Positions 9,443 to 17,465 of a stretch of DNA of 64,000 nucleotides are shown here, in pieces. The position numbers and the translations under genes were made by a program. The stretch is from Nocardioides piscis. GTDB lineage: Bacteria; Actinomycetota; Actinomycetes; Propionibacteriales; Nocardioidaceae. The stretch lies in contig NZ_CP049866.1 in the NCBI RefSeq assembly GCF_011300215.1, forward strand, positions 3,411,001 through 3,475,000. The letters run 5' to 3'. The first letter of the stretch is position 1; each line of letters begins with the position of its first letter. The notes under the pieces are model-generated. The model made no database searches, was not told the DNA's origin, and saw only the letters and a program-made list of their open reading frames with translations.

Positions 9443-9456
9443 CGAACAGGTGTTCG
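9443..9456. promoter_or_regulatory. LexA (SOS) box
   Basis: CGAACAGGTGTTCG is a perfect CGAAC-N4-GTTCG palindrome matching the actinobacterial/Bacillus-type LexA operator. It lies 69 bp upstream of the DUF6504 start and is the only such palindrome I noticed in the window. It predicts DNA-damage induction of DUF6504-HEPN-dnaE2. Confidence 0.9.
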
Positions 9457-9515
9457 AACAAGACCAAAGGTACACGGCCCCACCGACAGTGGGTCAAGAG
9501 CGAGCGCAGAAACCT

Positions 9516-10007
9516 CTAGTGCACACGCAGGTAGGCGCTGGTGTCCTTGCGCCACAGGAAGAAGACGAGCAACAACCAGGCCACGAGGAAGACCGCCGAG
9601 ACGACCACGAAGGCCGCCGGCAGGTCGTAGTCGATCCCCAGCACCGCCACCAGGATGCCGAAGAAGCTGGTCGCGGTCAGCACCAGTCGCGACCACCCGT
9701 GCCCGTCGACGAGGAACGCCCCGAGCACGCCGACCAGCCCCACGAAGACGATGAACGAGACCACCGCCAGTGGCACGAACTTCGGCACCATCGCCTCGTC
9801 CCGCAGCGCCGCCATCCCGCCGGAGACCAGGATCTCCTGGGCCCGGGAGTTGCCCTCGGCCCATGTCGCGATGACCTCGTCACGCTGCAGCCAGGTCAGC
9901 AGCACCCCCGTACCGCTGGACAGGACCAGCACGACCAGGCACCACAGCGCGTTGCGGACCGACCGGGGCACGTTCCGGCTCCCGAGGAACGGCAACGACT
10001 TCTGCAT
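9516..10007 (-). CDS. Hypothetical four-helix membrane protein
   Basis: 163 residues with four predicted membrane helices (about residues 19-40, 77-99, 107-127 and 131-152) and an extracytoplasmic loop after helix 1. The C-terminus is short and basic (WRKDTSAYLRVH). I do not recognise the family. It is transcribed toward the SOS operon, but the SOS box lies in the gap between them, so the two are probably separate units. A GGAAG-type ribosome site precedes the start. Confidence 0.7.
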   Translation of the reverse strand: MQKSLPFLGSRNVPRSVRNALWCLVVLVLSSGTGVLLTWLQRDEVIATWAEGNSRAQEILVSGGMAALRDEAMVPKFVPLAVVSFIVFVGLVGVLGAFLVDGHGWSRLVLTATSFFGILVAVLGIDYDLPAAFVVVSAVFLVAWLLLVFFLWRKDTSAYLRVH

Positions 10008-10044
10008 ATCTTCCGGCTCCCCCTGGAACGACGATGGGACTGAC

Positions 10045-10050
10045 TAGGCT
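10045..10050 (+). promoter_or_regulatory. -10 element of ybaK-like gene
   Basis: TAGGCT followed by a 6-nt spacer and the ATG at 10057. Transcription would start at or next to the A of the start codon. Confidence 0.65.
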
Positions 10051-10056
10051 CGCACC

Positions 10057-10530
10057 ATGGCGAACGAACACCCAGCTGTCACCTCATTTCGAGGCCAGCT
10101 GGCCCGGCGCGGCGGCACCGGCGACGTGATCATCCTGCCCGACTCGGTCCACACCGCCATACTCGCCTCGCAGGCCCTCGGGTGCGAGGTCGGCGCCATC
10201 GCCAACAGCCTGCTCTTCGACGCCGGCGGCCAGCCCGTCCTGATCCTCACCTCCGGCGCCCACCGCGTCGACACCGCCAAGGCCGCAGACCTCATCGGTC
10301 TCGGACGACTGCAGCGGGCCAGCGCAGACTTCGTCAAGCAGCACACCGGCCAGGTCATCGGAGGCGTCTCCCCCATCGCCCATCCGGCGCCGGTGCCGAC
10401 CTGGATCGACACCTGGCTGCGCCGCCACGACGTCGTGTGGGCCGCTGCCGGGCATCCCGCCGCAGTCTTCTCCACGACCTTCGAAGAGCTGGTCGAGATG
10501 ACCGGCGCCGTCGAGATCGAGGTGGAGTGA
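10057..10530 (+). CDS. ybaK: YbaK/EbsC-family aminoacyl-tRNA deacylase
   Basis: 157 residues of the YbaK/ProX editing fold, which hydrolyses misacylated tRNA such as Cys-tRNA(Pro). Family marks include the N-terminal helix with LPDSVHTA, the core AIANSLLFDAGGQPVLILTSGAHRVD, and GGVSPIAHP near residue 100. The stop codon overlaps the ATG of the next gene by one base (TGATG), so the ArsC-like protein is probably translationally coupled. No Shine-Dalgarno is visible; a -10 hexamer sits 6 nt upstream. Substrate specificity (Cys-Pro, Ala-Pro or other) cannot be read from sequence. Confidence 0.88.
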   Translation: MANEHPAVTSFRGQLARRGGTGDVIILPDSVHTAILASQALGCEVGAIANSLLFDAGGQPVLILTSGAHRVDTAKAADLIGLGRLQRASADFVKQHTGQVIGGVSPIAHPAPVPTWIDTWLRRHDVVWAAAGHPAAVFSTTFEELVEMTGAVEIEVE

Positions 10531-10925
10531 TGGAGATCTGGCTCAACCCCGCGTGCTCCAAGTGCCGTACGGCGGTCGCCGAGCTGGACGCCGCCGGCAC
10601 CGACTACACCGTCCGCCGCTATCTCGAGGACCCGCCGACGGCCGACGAGCTCGCGGCCGTCGTGGACCGCCTCGGCGTCGACCCCTGGCACCTGGCCCGC
10701 GACAAGGAGGCCCGCGAGGCCGGCATCGACCTCCCCCGCGACGCCGGGCACCGCGACGCCTGGCTCGCTGCGCTCGCCGCCCATCCCCGCGCCATCCAGC
10801 GCCCGATCATCACGGCCGCAGACGGCACCACGGTGGTGGGGCGCGACCCCGACTCGCTGCGTGCCGTGATCGACGCGGAGACCGTCCAGGAACGGCTGAC
10901 CCGCCCGCCCGGGCCGTCCTCCTAG
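10530..10925 (+). CDS. ArsC-family protein (Spx/arsenate reductase fold)
   Basis: 131 residues with thioredoxin-like ArsC fold. The N-terminal redox motif is NPACSKCRTA, with Cys at the ArsC catalytic position plus a second Cys three residues on. YLEDPPTADEL and the RPIITAADGTTVVGR segment match the ArsC signature Arg/Pro region. Being coupled to a tRNA-editing protein, with no ars operon nearby, it is more likely a YffB/ArsC-like glutaredoxin-type protein than a true arsenate reductase. The stop codon TAG is also the first half of the -10 hexamer of the next gene. Confidence 0.85.
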   Translation: MEIWLNPACSKCRTAVAELDAAGTDYTVRRYLEDPPTADELAAVVDRLGVDPWHLARDKEAREAGIDLPRDAGHRDAWLAALAAHPRAIQRPIITAADGTTVVGRDPDSLRAVIDAETVQERLTRPPGPSS

Positions 10926-10928
10926 GGT
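10923..10928 (+). promoter_or_regulatory. -10 element of DUF4126 gene, overlapping a stop codon
   Basis: TAGGGT, whose first three bases are the TAG stop of the ArsC-like gene. A 6-nt spacer then leads to GTG at 10935. Confidence 0.6.
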
Positions 10929-10934
10929 GGGGTC

Positions 10935-11525
10935 GTGGAATCACTCGCCCTGACCTTCTCCAGCGGCTGGGCCAGCGGCATCAACGCCTATCTGGTCGTG
11001 CTCGTGCTGGGCCTGGCCGACAAGACCGGCGACTTCGCCCAGATCCCCGACGTGCTGGCCCGCTGGGACGTCATCACCGTTGCGGGCTTCATGTATGCGA
11101 TGGAGTTCATCGCCGACAAGATCCCCTACATCGACTCCTCCTGGGACGCGATCTCCACCGCGATCCGCCCCACCACGGGCGCCGTGATCGGCGTGCTCCT
11201 GGCCGGTGACGCCTCGTCGCTGGACCAGGCCATCCTCGGGGTCGTGGGTGGTGGCAGTGCGCTGCTCTCCCACCTGGTCAAGGCGGGCGGCCGGCTGGCC
11301 ATCAACGCCTCCCCCGAGCCGGTGACCAACATCGGTGCCAGCCTGGCCGAGGACATCGCCGTCTTCGCCGTCGTCGCCTTCGCGATCAACAACCCCGAGG
11401 CAGCCGCCGCGATCGCCGGGGTGCTGCTCGCGCTCGGGCTGGTCCTGCTCTACATCCTCGCCAAGGTGATCCGACGGGGGTGGCGGAAGTGGAAGAAGAA
11501 GGACCCGATCGCGGCGTCGGCATGA
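10935..11525 (+). CDS. DUF4126 family membrane protein
   Basis: 196 residues matching DUF4126: the N-terminal SSGWASGINAYLVVLVLGL, a conserved block around YAMEFIADKIPYIDSSWD, a Gly-rich re-entrant region (GVVGGGSALLSHLVKAGGRLAINASPEPVTN) and a final helix ending in basic residues (RRGWRKWKKKDP). It has about four to five membrane segments. Function is unknown. Its stop overlaps the ATG of the following oxidoreductase (ATGA), so the two genes form an operon. Confidence 0.82.
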   Translation: MESLALTFSSGWASGINAYLVVLVLGLADKTGDFAQIPDVLARWDVITVAGFMYAMEFIADKIPYIDSSWDAISTAIRPTTGAVIGVLLAGDASSLDQAILGVVGGGSALLSHLVKAGGRLAINASPEPVTNIGASLAEDIAVFAVVAFAINNPEAAAAIAGVLLALGLVLLYILAKVIRRGWRKWKKKDPIAASA

Positions 11526-12850
11526 CCCCGGAGGCGAGGCCCGGGGCGGGCAGCAAGCGGATCGTCGTCGTCGGCGGCGGCTTCGGCGGGATGGCGAGCG
11601 CGCTGCGGCTGGCCAAGCTCGGTCACGAGGTCACCCTCCTCGAGGGCTCCGCGGCGCTGGGCGGCGCGCTGGCTCCGATCAGCGCCGACGGCTTCACCTG
11701 GGACTCCGGCGCGGCGACGACCCTGCTCCCCGCGGTGCTGCGCGACCTGTTCCGCAAGACCGGTCGACCGCTGGAGCGGGAGGTCGACCTCATACCCCTC
11801 GACGTGATCCGCGAGCACAGGTTCGAGGACCGCTCGGTCCTGCGCCTGCCCGGCGGCTCGCGGGCCGCGCAGCTCGACGCCTTCGACCAGCTGGGCGGGT
11901 TCGGCAGCTCGTGGTCGGCGTACGTCGATGCGCACGCCGAGACCTGGGAGGTGCTCCGGCGGGGCTATCTCGAGCAGGCGTGGGACCCGGCCCTGGCGCC
12001 ACGTGGACTCACCGACCTGCTCACCAGCCGCGAGATGCTGCACAAGCTACTGCGTGGCGTCTTCAAGGACGAGCGCCTGCGGCTGGTCGCCAGCCACCCG
12101 TTCGTGATCGACGGCCACGACCTGCGCAACGTGCCGGCGTGGATGGGGGTCACGTCCTATCTCGAGCAGACCTTCGGCGCCTGGACGATCGACGGCGGGC
12201 TCTCAGCGCTCGAGGCAGTGCTGACCGAGCGGCTCACGACGCGTGGGGTCACGGTCGTGCGCGAGACGACAGCGCTCGACGTGGTGGTGCGCGAGGGGCG
12301 GGCCGCAGCCGTCCGGACCCAGCTCGGGGAGATCGACGCCGATGCGGTGGTGTGCGCGATCGACCCACGGCGCCTGCCGGTGCTGGCGTCGTTCGTGCGT
12401 CGGACCATGCCGGCCATCCCGCCGGTGATCTCGCACGTCGGCCTCGAGGGCGACGTCCCTGACCTGCCCCACGAGGTGGTGCTGCACGGCGACCCGATGC
12501 TGGTCATCCGCCGAGGGGGGCAGGCGCCCCCGGGTTGCACGGCGTGGACCGTCGTCGGCCGCGGCAAGCTCGCCGAGGACGTGCTGCGGGCGCTGGCCCG
12601 CCACAAGATCGACGTCCGCTCCCAGGTGGTCAGCCGCATCGACCGAACTCCTCGCGACCTCGTCGACGCGTGGGGCGGCTCCCCGCTGGGCGTGCTGTGG
12701 CAGGGGCGGCAGACCGTCCGCGACCGGCTCGGCCCCACCACCCCGGTCCCGGGTGTCTATGCGGCCGGGGCCCATGCCACGCCTGGTGCCGGCCTGCCCT
12801 TCGTCGGCCTGTCCGCTGCGCTGGTCGCTGCCGAGATCGGCGCCGCCTAG
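11522..12850 (+). CDS. FAD-dependent amine oxidase/phytoene desaturase-like oxidoreductase
   Basis: 442 residues. A dinucleotide-binding motif (VVVGGGFGGMASALRLAKLGHEV) ends with Glu at the ribose-binding position. A CrtI-like middle follows (WDSGAATTLLPAVLRDLF), and the C-terminal FAD-binding segment is VYAAGAHATPGAGLPFVGLS. This is the CrtI/NAD(P)-binding oxidoreductase superfamily. No carotenoid genes lie beside it, although a polyprenyl synthase lies 3 kb downstream, so its substrate is open. The start at 11522 is set by the ATGA overlap with the DUF4126 gene. Confidence 0.82.
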   Translation: MTPEARPGAGSKRIVVVGGGFGGMASALRLAKLGHEVTLLEGSAALGGALAPISADGFTWDSGAATTLLPAVLRDLFRKTGRPLEREVDLIPLDVIREHRFEDRSVLRLPGGSRAAQLDAFDQLGGFGSSWSAYVDAHAETWEVLRRGYLEQAWDPALAPRGLTDLLTSREMLHKLLRGVFKDERLRLVASHPFVIDGHDLRNVPAWMGVTSYLEQTFGAWTIDGGLSALEAVLTERLTTRGVTVVRETTALDVVVREGRAAAVRTQLGEIDADAVVCAIDPRRLPVLASFVRRTMPAIPPVISHVGLEGDVPDLPHEVVLHGDPMLVIRRGGQAPPGCTAWTVVGRGKLAEDVLRALARHKIDVRSQVVSRIDRTPRDLVDAWGGSPLGVLWQGRQTVRDRLGPTTPVPGVYAAGAHATPGAGLPFVGLSAALVAAEIGAA

Positions 12851-12852
12851 CT

Positions 12853-12892
12853 CGGCGTGCACACTCGTCCTGGTGGACGGACTTGCACGCCG
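12853..12892. terminator. Bidirectional hairpin between convergent genes
   Basis: The 9-bp arms CGGCGTGCA (12853-12861) and TGCACGCCG (12884-12892) pair perfectly, and an inner CGTCC/GGACG stem closes on TGGT. It lies immediately after the oxidoreductase stop and 62 bp beyond the DUF559 gene end. No U-run follows. Confidence 0.55.
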
Positions 12893-12953
12893 GGCGTTCG
12901 AGCCGACGGGCAGACGGGCGGGCACATCCGTCCAGACGGACAGATATGCCTCA

Positions 12954-13889
12954 TCACGGGGCGCGCCGGCCCGGGAAGTGGGGGCGCCAGTCGTCGCTGA
13001 CCCGGTCAGGCAGACCTGCGAGCCCACGATCACGCAGGACCTTGAAGACCCGCTGGACCGTTCGCTCCGGCTGGGCATAGATGTCCTTGGCCACCACCAC
13101 CAGCAGTCGCCACCCGTCGTCGTCGATCGCTTCGCGCCGGACCAGGTCCCGCTCCCAGCCGGCCTCGCGCTCGATGTGGACTCGGCCGTCGTACTCGACG
13201 ACGACCTTGACCCCGGGCCAGCAGAGGTCGTAGCGACGAAGCACCTCGTCATGGAGGTCGCGCATCTCGCGGTTGACCTCCGGCTCGGGGATGCCCGCCA
13301 GCACGAGCAGCATCCGCAGACGGGTCTCCATCGGCGAGTCGACCCTGCGACGCACATAGCCCAGCGCGGTCCGCGCGCGCCGGACCGCAGAGCCTGACGC
13401 CGCCGCCACCGCAGCCGCGAGTCGCTGGTGCGTCATCCCCTTGCGCCGCAGCATCCAGTCACCCAGGACGACCAGCTCGACGAGAGGCAGCTCGTCGGCC
13501 ATCTCCACGAAGAGGTCAGCCAGCTCCGTCACGGCGATGCCTCCGACGTCGCGAGTCCGGGCGTCTGCACGCACGTGGCAGACAACCCCTTGCCGTCGAC
13601 GGCGAGCGTTGGGCTCCGAGACAGTGATGTGCTCCTCGGGACAGGTCGCGACGGGCGCCCCCCAGACCCGTGCGGCCGAGCAGTGGCTCGCGGATCCAGC
13701 ACCGTCAAACGGGATGAGAGCAGCCTGGGTGCGCAGCATCGGTGAGTCCGCGACTGCGGCGGAGACCAGGATGCCGTGGCTGAGCCTGCGAAAGTCGGGG
13801 CCGTTGAGCTCGCGGCGGGTCAGTCCACTGTTCAGTCCTGCGGCCCTGGTGAAGGGGCGCGTGGGATCCAGCTCGTTCGCGTCCGCCAT
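12954..13889 (-). CDS. DUF559 (Vsr-like endonuclease fold) protein
   Basis: 311 residues. The N-terminal part resembles AbiEi-type winged-helix antitoxin regions (TRRELNGPDFRRLSHGI). The C-terminal DUF559 domain has the PD-(D/E)xK-like pattern VVVEYDGRVHIE, WERDLVRREAIDDDGWRLLVV. Such stand-alone proteins are common in many copies in Nocardioides-type genomes; their function is unknown. The frame is open to 14036, but the ATG at 13889 (MADANELDP) is the most natural start. No cognate toxin is adjacent. Confidence 0.75.
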   Translation of the reverse strand: MADANELDPTRPFTRAAGLNSGLTRRELNGPDFRRLSHGILVSAAVADSPMLRTQAALIPFDGAGSASHCSAARVWGAPVATCPEEHITVSEPNARRRRQGVVCHVRADARTRDVGGIAVTELADLFVEMADELPLVELVVLGDWMLRRKGMTHQRLAAAVAAASGSAVRRARTALGYVRRRVDSPMETRLRMLLVLAGIPEPEVNREMRDLHDEVLRRYDLCWPGVKVVVEYDGRVHIEREAGWERDLVRREAIDDDGWRLLVVVAKDIYAQPERTVQRVFKVLRDRGLAGLPDRVSDDWRPHFPGRRAP

Positions 13890-14050
13890 GGGACCAGCCT
13901 GCCGTCGGTCCGTTGGTCGCTGCTGGCTCCATCCACAGGCCAGCCGTGAGGCTCTGAGGTCCGGTTGCCCCACATGGACGGAACTGCCCGCGCGTGTGCG
14001 CCGCTCACCAGGACCGTGAGGTGCAGGGTCGACCACCTGGACGAATCTGC

Positions 14051-14647
14051 TCAGACCAGGGCCCAGGTGACCGTCAGGCCCGCGGAGATCGAGGTCTCCC
14101 CCGGCTCGATCTTGGCCGAGAGCGAGGCCGTGGCACCCGGGCGCGGGACTCCGGCGACCGCCTCCCCGATCGCGAGCACCTCACCCAGGGACGCTCCGGC
14201 AAGCTCGGCCAACCGGCCGGCCTGACGGTGCGCGTCGGCATACGCCTGTGCCACTGCCTCGTCGCGGGCAGCCCCCGGCTCTGACACCTCCAGCGACACC
14301 CCTTCGACGACCAGGGCGTCGCCCACCTCGGTGGCCAGCGCGTCGAGCAGGACACCGGCGATCGCCACGTCTGGGCAGCCGATGGCCAACGAGTGCCTGG
14401 CCTCGAAGCCCTGCTGCTGACCGTGGTCGTCGTGCCACGGCCAGACGTTGATGCCGGTGGTGGCGACGCGTCGCTCGGACGTGTGCCGACGCGCCACCGC
14501 GCCGATGGTCCCGGCGGCCGACGTCGCGCCGCCGAGCGCTTCGGCCAGCCGCCCGGCTCGCGCGAGCGCGGCGACCCTGACCACGGCGGAGTCGGGGACC
14601 ACGGCGACGTCGCCCTGACCTGTCACGGTGACGGTTCGCTTGTCCAT
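14051..14647 (-). CDS. SIMPL (DUF541) domain protein
   Basis: 198 residues with the SIMPL/DUF541 pattern: an N-terminal VTVTGQGDVAVVPDSAVVRVAA strand, TTGINVWPWHDDHGQQQGFEARHSLAI in the middle, and a C-terminal ARDEAVAQAYADAHRQAGRLAELAG helix followed by VTWALV. No signal peptide is visible, so it is probably cytoplasmic, unlike E. coli YggE. The ATG at 14647 is supported by a TAGGTT hexamer 7 nt upstream. Confidence 0.83.
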   Translation of the reverse strand: MDKRTVTVTGQGDVAVVPDSAVVRVAALARAGRLAEALGGATSAAGTIGAVARRHTSERRVATTGINVWPWHDDHGQQQGFEARHSLAIGCPDVAIAGVLLDALATEVGDALVVEGVSLEVSEPGAARDEAVAQAYADAHRQAGRLAELAGASLGEVLAIGEAVAGVPRPGATASLSAKIEPGETSISAGLTVTWALV

Positions 14648-14654
14648 GGCCCGA

Positions 14655-14660
14655 AACCTA
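14655..14660 (-). promoter_or_regulatory. -10 element of SIMPL gene
   Basis: TAGGTT on the minus strand, 7 nt before the ATG at 14647. Confidence 0.55.
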
Positions 14661-14732
14661 GCGCTGCTCGAGCCTCTTGACGCGCTCGTGACGTGCCCAC
14701 ACAGTGGAGGCACACGTCGAGGGGGGAACGCG

Positions 14733-14936
14733 ATGTTCTGGTGGATCGTGCTGGCAGTGGTGGTCGTCGGGTTCGCGCTCGCGTGGTGGAGCAGCGGCCG
14801 CGCCCGGGGCGAGGTGTCGCCGCGAACGCCCACGGACCTCGCACGCGTCCAGGGCGACGCGATCCGCAAGCACGGCACGGCCGGCGCCGGTGGCATGGGC
14901 GGGTTCCCCGGCGGTGCCGGCGGTTTCGGGGGTTGA
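14733..14936 (+). CDS. Small membrane protein with Gly-rich tail
   Basis: 67 residues. One N-terminal membrane helix (MFWWIVLAVVVVGFALAWW) is followed by a charged segment and a Gly/Phe-rich tail (GGMGGFPGGAGGFGG). A strong ribosome site (GAGGGGGGA) lies just upstream of the ATG. It is not a family I can name; the tail suggests a low-complexity membrane-tethered peptide. It is divergent from the SIMPL gene. Confidence 0.7.
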   Translation: MFWWIVLAVVVVGFALAWWSSGRARGEVSPRTPTDLARVQGDAIRKHGTAGAGGMGGFPGGAGGFGG

Positions 14937-14970
14937 CGGCTGACCTTCAGTCGCCGGGTGCGGCGGTGGG

Positions 14971-15861
14971 TCAGACCGTGATCTGGAGCGCCTGGAAGAT
15001 CTCGCGCGTCGCGCGGGAGAAGTTGAGCGTGTAGAAGTGGAGTCCGGGGGCGCCGCCTGCGAGGAGCTCGTCGCAGAGCTCGGTCGAGATCCGGATCCCC
15101 TCGGCCCGTAGCAGGTCGGGGGTCTCGGCGAGCGGCTCGAGCCGCGAAGTGACCTCTCGCGGCATGACACGACCCGACAGCTCGACCATCCGGTTCATCG
15201 ACCGGAGGCTGAGGATGGGCATGATCCCCGGGATGATCGGCATGTCGACCCCGATGGCTCGGGCGCGCTCCACGAGGGCGAAGTAGTCGCTGGCCCGCAG
15301 CACCATCTCGGTGACGGCGAACTCGGCGCCGGCGTCGGCCTTGGCCTTCAGCACCTGGGCGTCGTGCTCGAGGCTCTCGGAGTTGACGTGTCCCTCGGGG
15401 AAGGCCGCGATGCCGACGGCCGCGTCGTAGTGCTCCTTGATGAACGCGACGAGCTCGGAGGCGTACTCGAGGCCGTCATCGGTGCTGACCCACTCGGTGT
15501 GCGGGCCGCCGGGTGGGTCGCCGCGCAGCGCCAGGAAGTGGTCGACGCCGGCGTCCTTGTAGGCGTCGAGGATCTCGAGCAGCTCGGCGCGGCTGTGACC
15601 GACGCAGGTGAGGTGGGCGACCGGGGTCAGTGACGTCTCGGTCGCGATCCGGCCGGTGACCCGCACCGTGGTGTCGCGCGAGCTGCCGCCGGCGCCATAC
15701 GTCACCGAGACGAAGGTCGGACGATAGGGCTCCAGCTCGGTGATCGCGCGCCACAGGCGCTCCTCACCCGCTTCGTCCTTGGGTGGGAAGAACTCGAAGG
15801 AGAACGACTTCTCGCCGCTCTCGATCAGCTCTCGCATGCTGCGCCCGGGTCCCCTTGTCAT
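14971..15861 (-). CDS. metF: 5,10-methylenetetrahydrofolate reductase
   Basis: 296 residues of the MetF TIM-barrel flavoprotein that makes 5-methyl-THF for methionine synthesis. Marks are FEFFPPKDEAGEERLW, the VTYGAGGSSRDTT loop, FLALRGDPPGG and the C-terminal GGAPGLHFYTLNFSRAT. The start at 15861 is supported by a TAGGCT hexamer 6 nt upstream, although Met9 is an alternative. Its position beside the polyprenyl synthase mirrors Rv2172c-Rv2173. Confidence 0.92.
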   Translation of the reverse strand: MTRGPGRSMRELIESGEKSFSFEFFPPKDEAGEERLWRAITELEPYRPTFVSVTYGAGGSSRDTTVRVTGRIATETSLTPVAHLTCVGHSRAELLEILDAYKDAGVDHFLALRGDPPGGPHTEWVSTDDGLEYASELVAFIKEHYDAAVGIAAFPEGHVNSESLEHDAQVLKAKADAGAEFAVTEMVLRASDYFALVERARAIGVDMPIIPGIMPILSLRSMNRMVELSGRVMPREVTSRLEPLAETPDLLRAEGIRISTELCDELLAGGAPGLHFYTLNFSRATREIFQALQITV

Positions 15862-15867
15862 GGCAGG

Positions 15868-15873
15868 AGCCTA
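15868..15873 (-). promoter_or_regulatory. -10 element of metF
   Basis: TAGGCT on the minus strand, with a 6-nt spacer to the ATG at 15861. Confidence 0.6.
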
Positions 15874-15923
15874 GGGATGGAGGCGGGCCGCGACCCAATC
15901 CGTCCACGGGGCAACCGCCCGAC

Positions 15924-15929
15924 TAGGCT
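15924..15929 (+). promoter_or_regulatory. -10 element of polyprenyl synthase gene
   Basis: TAGGCT followed by 6 nt and the GTG at 15936. It is divergent from the metF promoter, about 50 bp away. Confidence 0.6.
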
Positions 15930-15935
15930 CCCCGG

Positions 15936-17015
15936 GTGAGTGAGAGCGCAAGCACCGAGTGGGACCCCGAGGCCTTCCGGGCGCAGGTCCAGGCGGTCCT
16001 CGACGACTTCCTCGACGAGCAGGCGAGCCGGCTCGCTCCGCTGGGTGGGGACGCGGCCCGCCTGCTGTCCGAGGCCCGCACCAGCGTGCGCGGCGGCAAG
16101 CGCTTCCGGGCGGCGTTCTGCTACTGGGGCTACCGCGCCATCCGCCCCGAGGTGGCCGACGAGACCGCCCTGCTGCGCGCCTGCGCGGCCCTCGAGCTGC
16201 TCCACGCGAGCGCGCTCGTCCACGACGACTTCATGGACGCCTCCGACACGCGCCGCGGCCGGCCCGCCACCCACCGGACCTTCGAGGCCGAGCACCGGGC
16301 AGCCGGGTGGAGCGGCGACCCGGTGCAGTACGGCGCCGCGGCGGCCATCCTGCTGGGCGACCTGCTCCTGGGTTGGTCCGAGGAGCTGCTGCGCCGCTGC
16401 GGGCTGCCGCTCTCCGAGGTGGCGCCGGGCCTCGCCTACTTCGACGAGTGCCGCTCCGAGGTGATCGCCGGGCAGTTCCTCGACGTGTCCGTGCAGGCGC
16501 GAGCGCGCGCCGATGTCGCGACCGCGATGACCGTCCTGCGCTACAAGTCAGCGAAATACTCCATCGAGCGCCCGCTCGACATCGGAGCCGCGCTCGCCGG
16601 AGCGACGACGGAGCAGATCGCTCAGCTGTCGAGCTTCGGGCTGCCCCTCGGCGAGGCCTTCCAGCTCCGTGACGACCTGCTCGGCGTGTTCGGCGACCCG
16701 GAGGTCACCGGCAAACCGGCCGGCGACGACCTGGTGGAGGGCAAGCGCACTGTTCTGGTGGCCCTGGCACTGTCAGCTGCAGGTCGCGCGGATGCCGACC
16801 GGCTCGACGCCTCCCTGGGCACCCCGCTCGATGAGGAGGCCGTCGCTTCCCTGCGCGACCTCATCGACTCCTCGGGCGCGCACGCCGACGTCGAACGACG
16901 AATCGGCGCGCTGGCCGAGACCGCGCTGGCGGCCCTGGCCAAGGCCGACATCGACGAGCAGGGGCGCCGCGTCCTGACCGAGCTCGCATCCGCCGCCACC
17001 CAGCGGACGGTCTAG
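15936..17015 (+). CDS. Polyprenyl (geranylgeranyl-type) diphosphate synthase
   Basis: 359 residues of trans-isoprenyl diphosphate synthase, condensing isopentenyl diphosphate with an allylic diphosphate. The first Asp-rich motif is HDDFMDASDTRRGRPATHR and the second is LRDDLLGVFGD. GGKRFRAAFCYWGY supplies the basic IPP site. Residues before the first motif (ASALVHDD) are small, so chain length is likely C15-C25, but this is uncertain. It corresponds in position to Rv2173 (idsA2). Its stop shares the palindrome CTAG with the stop of the convergent barstar gene. Confidence 0.9.
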   Translation: MSESASTEWDPEAFRAQVQAVLDDFLDEQASRLAPLGGDAARLLSEARTSVRGGKRFRAAFCYWGYRAIRPEVADETALLRACAALELLHASALVHDDFMDASDTRRGRPATHRTFEAEHRAAGWSGDPVQYGAAAAILLGDLLLGWSEELLRRCGLPLSEVAPGLAYFDECRSEVIAGQFLDVSVQARARADVATAMTVLRYKSAKYSIERPLDIGAALAGATTEQIAQLSSFGLPLGEAFQLRDDLLGVFGDPEVTGKPAGDDLVEGKRTVLVALALSAAGRADADRLDASLGTPLDEEAVASLRDLIDSSGAHADVERRIGALAETALAALAKADIDEQGRRVLTELASAATQRTV

Positions 17016-17461
17016 TCGAGCGACGCGATGCCCGGGAGGTCGGGCCCGTCTCCTCGTAGCAGCACCGAGAACGGCGCGCGGCCGTCCTCGGCGGCTCGCG
17101 CCGCGAGGATCTCCAGCGCGACGTCGAACGCCCTGGCGTCCGCGCGGGCCAGGGTGCTCCACCCATCCCACAGCACGATGGTCCCCCGGCCTGCCCCCTC
17201 CTCACCCACGTCGTGCAGGCAGTCGGCGAGCGCGTCGAAGTTCTGCCCGTAGTGCGCCGGGAAGTCCAGCGCCCGGCCGATCGCCTCCAGGACCTCGGCC
17301 TTGGTGCCGCTGAGCCAGCCATCGACATACGCGAACGTGAAGCCGGCGTGCTCGACCGTGCGCCGGACGTCGGCGACGTCGAATGCTGCGTGCCAGCGAT
17401 AGACACCGGGCTGCGCCTCGCCCTCGACGATGCCGACCAGGAGTCCTGCGAGCCCGCTCAC
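17012..17461 (-). CDS. Barstar-family ribonuclease inhibitor
   Basis: 149 residues with a barstar domain. The signature FPAHYGQNFDALADCLHDV carries the two Asp residues that in Bacillus barstar contact the nuclease active site. It should inhibit the adjacent RNase Sa-type enzyme in the cytoplasm. The GTG at 17461 starts 4 bp after the nuclease stop, so the pair is tightly coupled on one transcript. An extra ~45 residues precede the barstar core. Confidence 0.85.
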   Translation of the reverse strand: MSGLAGLLVGIVEGEAQPGVYRWHAAFDVADVRRTVEHAGFTFAYVDGWLSGTKAEVLEAIGRALDFPAHYGQNFDALADCLHDVGEEGAGRGTIVLWDGWSTLARADARAFDVALEILAARAAEDGRAPFSVLLRGDGPDLPGIASLD

Positions 17462-17465
17462 GAGG

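Noticed and set aside
10530..10925. Naming the ArsC-like gene arsenate reductase
   Set aside because: No arsR, arsB or acr3 gene is nearby and the gene is coupled to a tRNA deacylase; many ArsC-fold proteins do not reduce arsenate.
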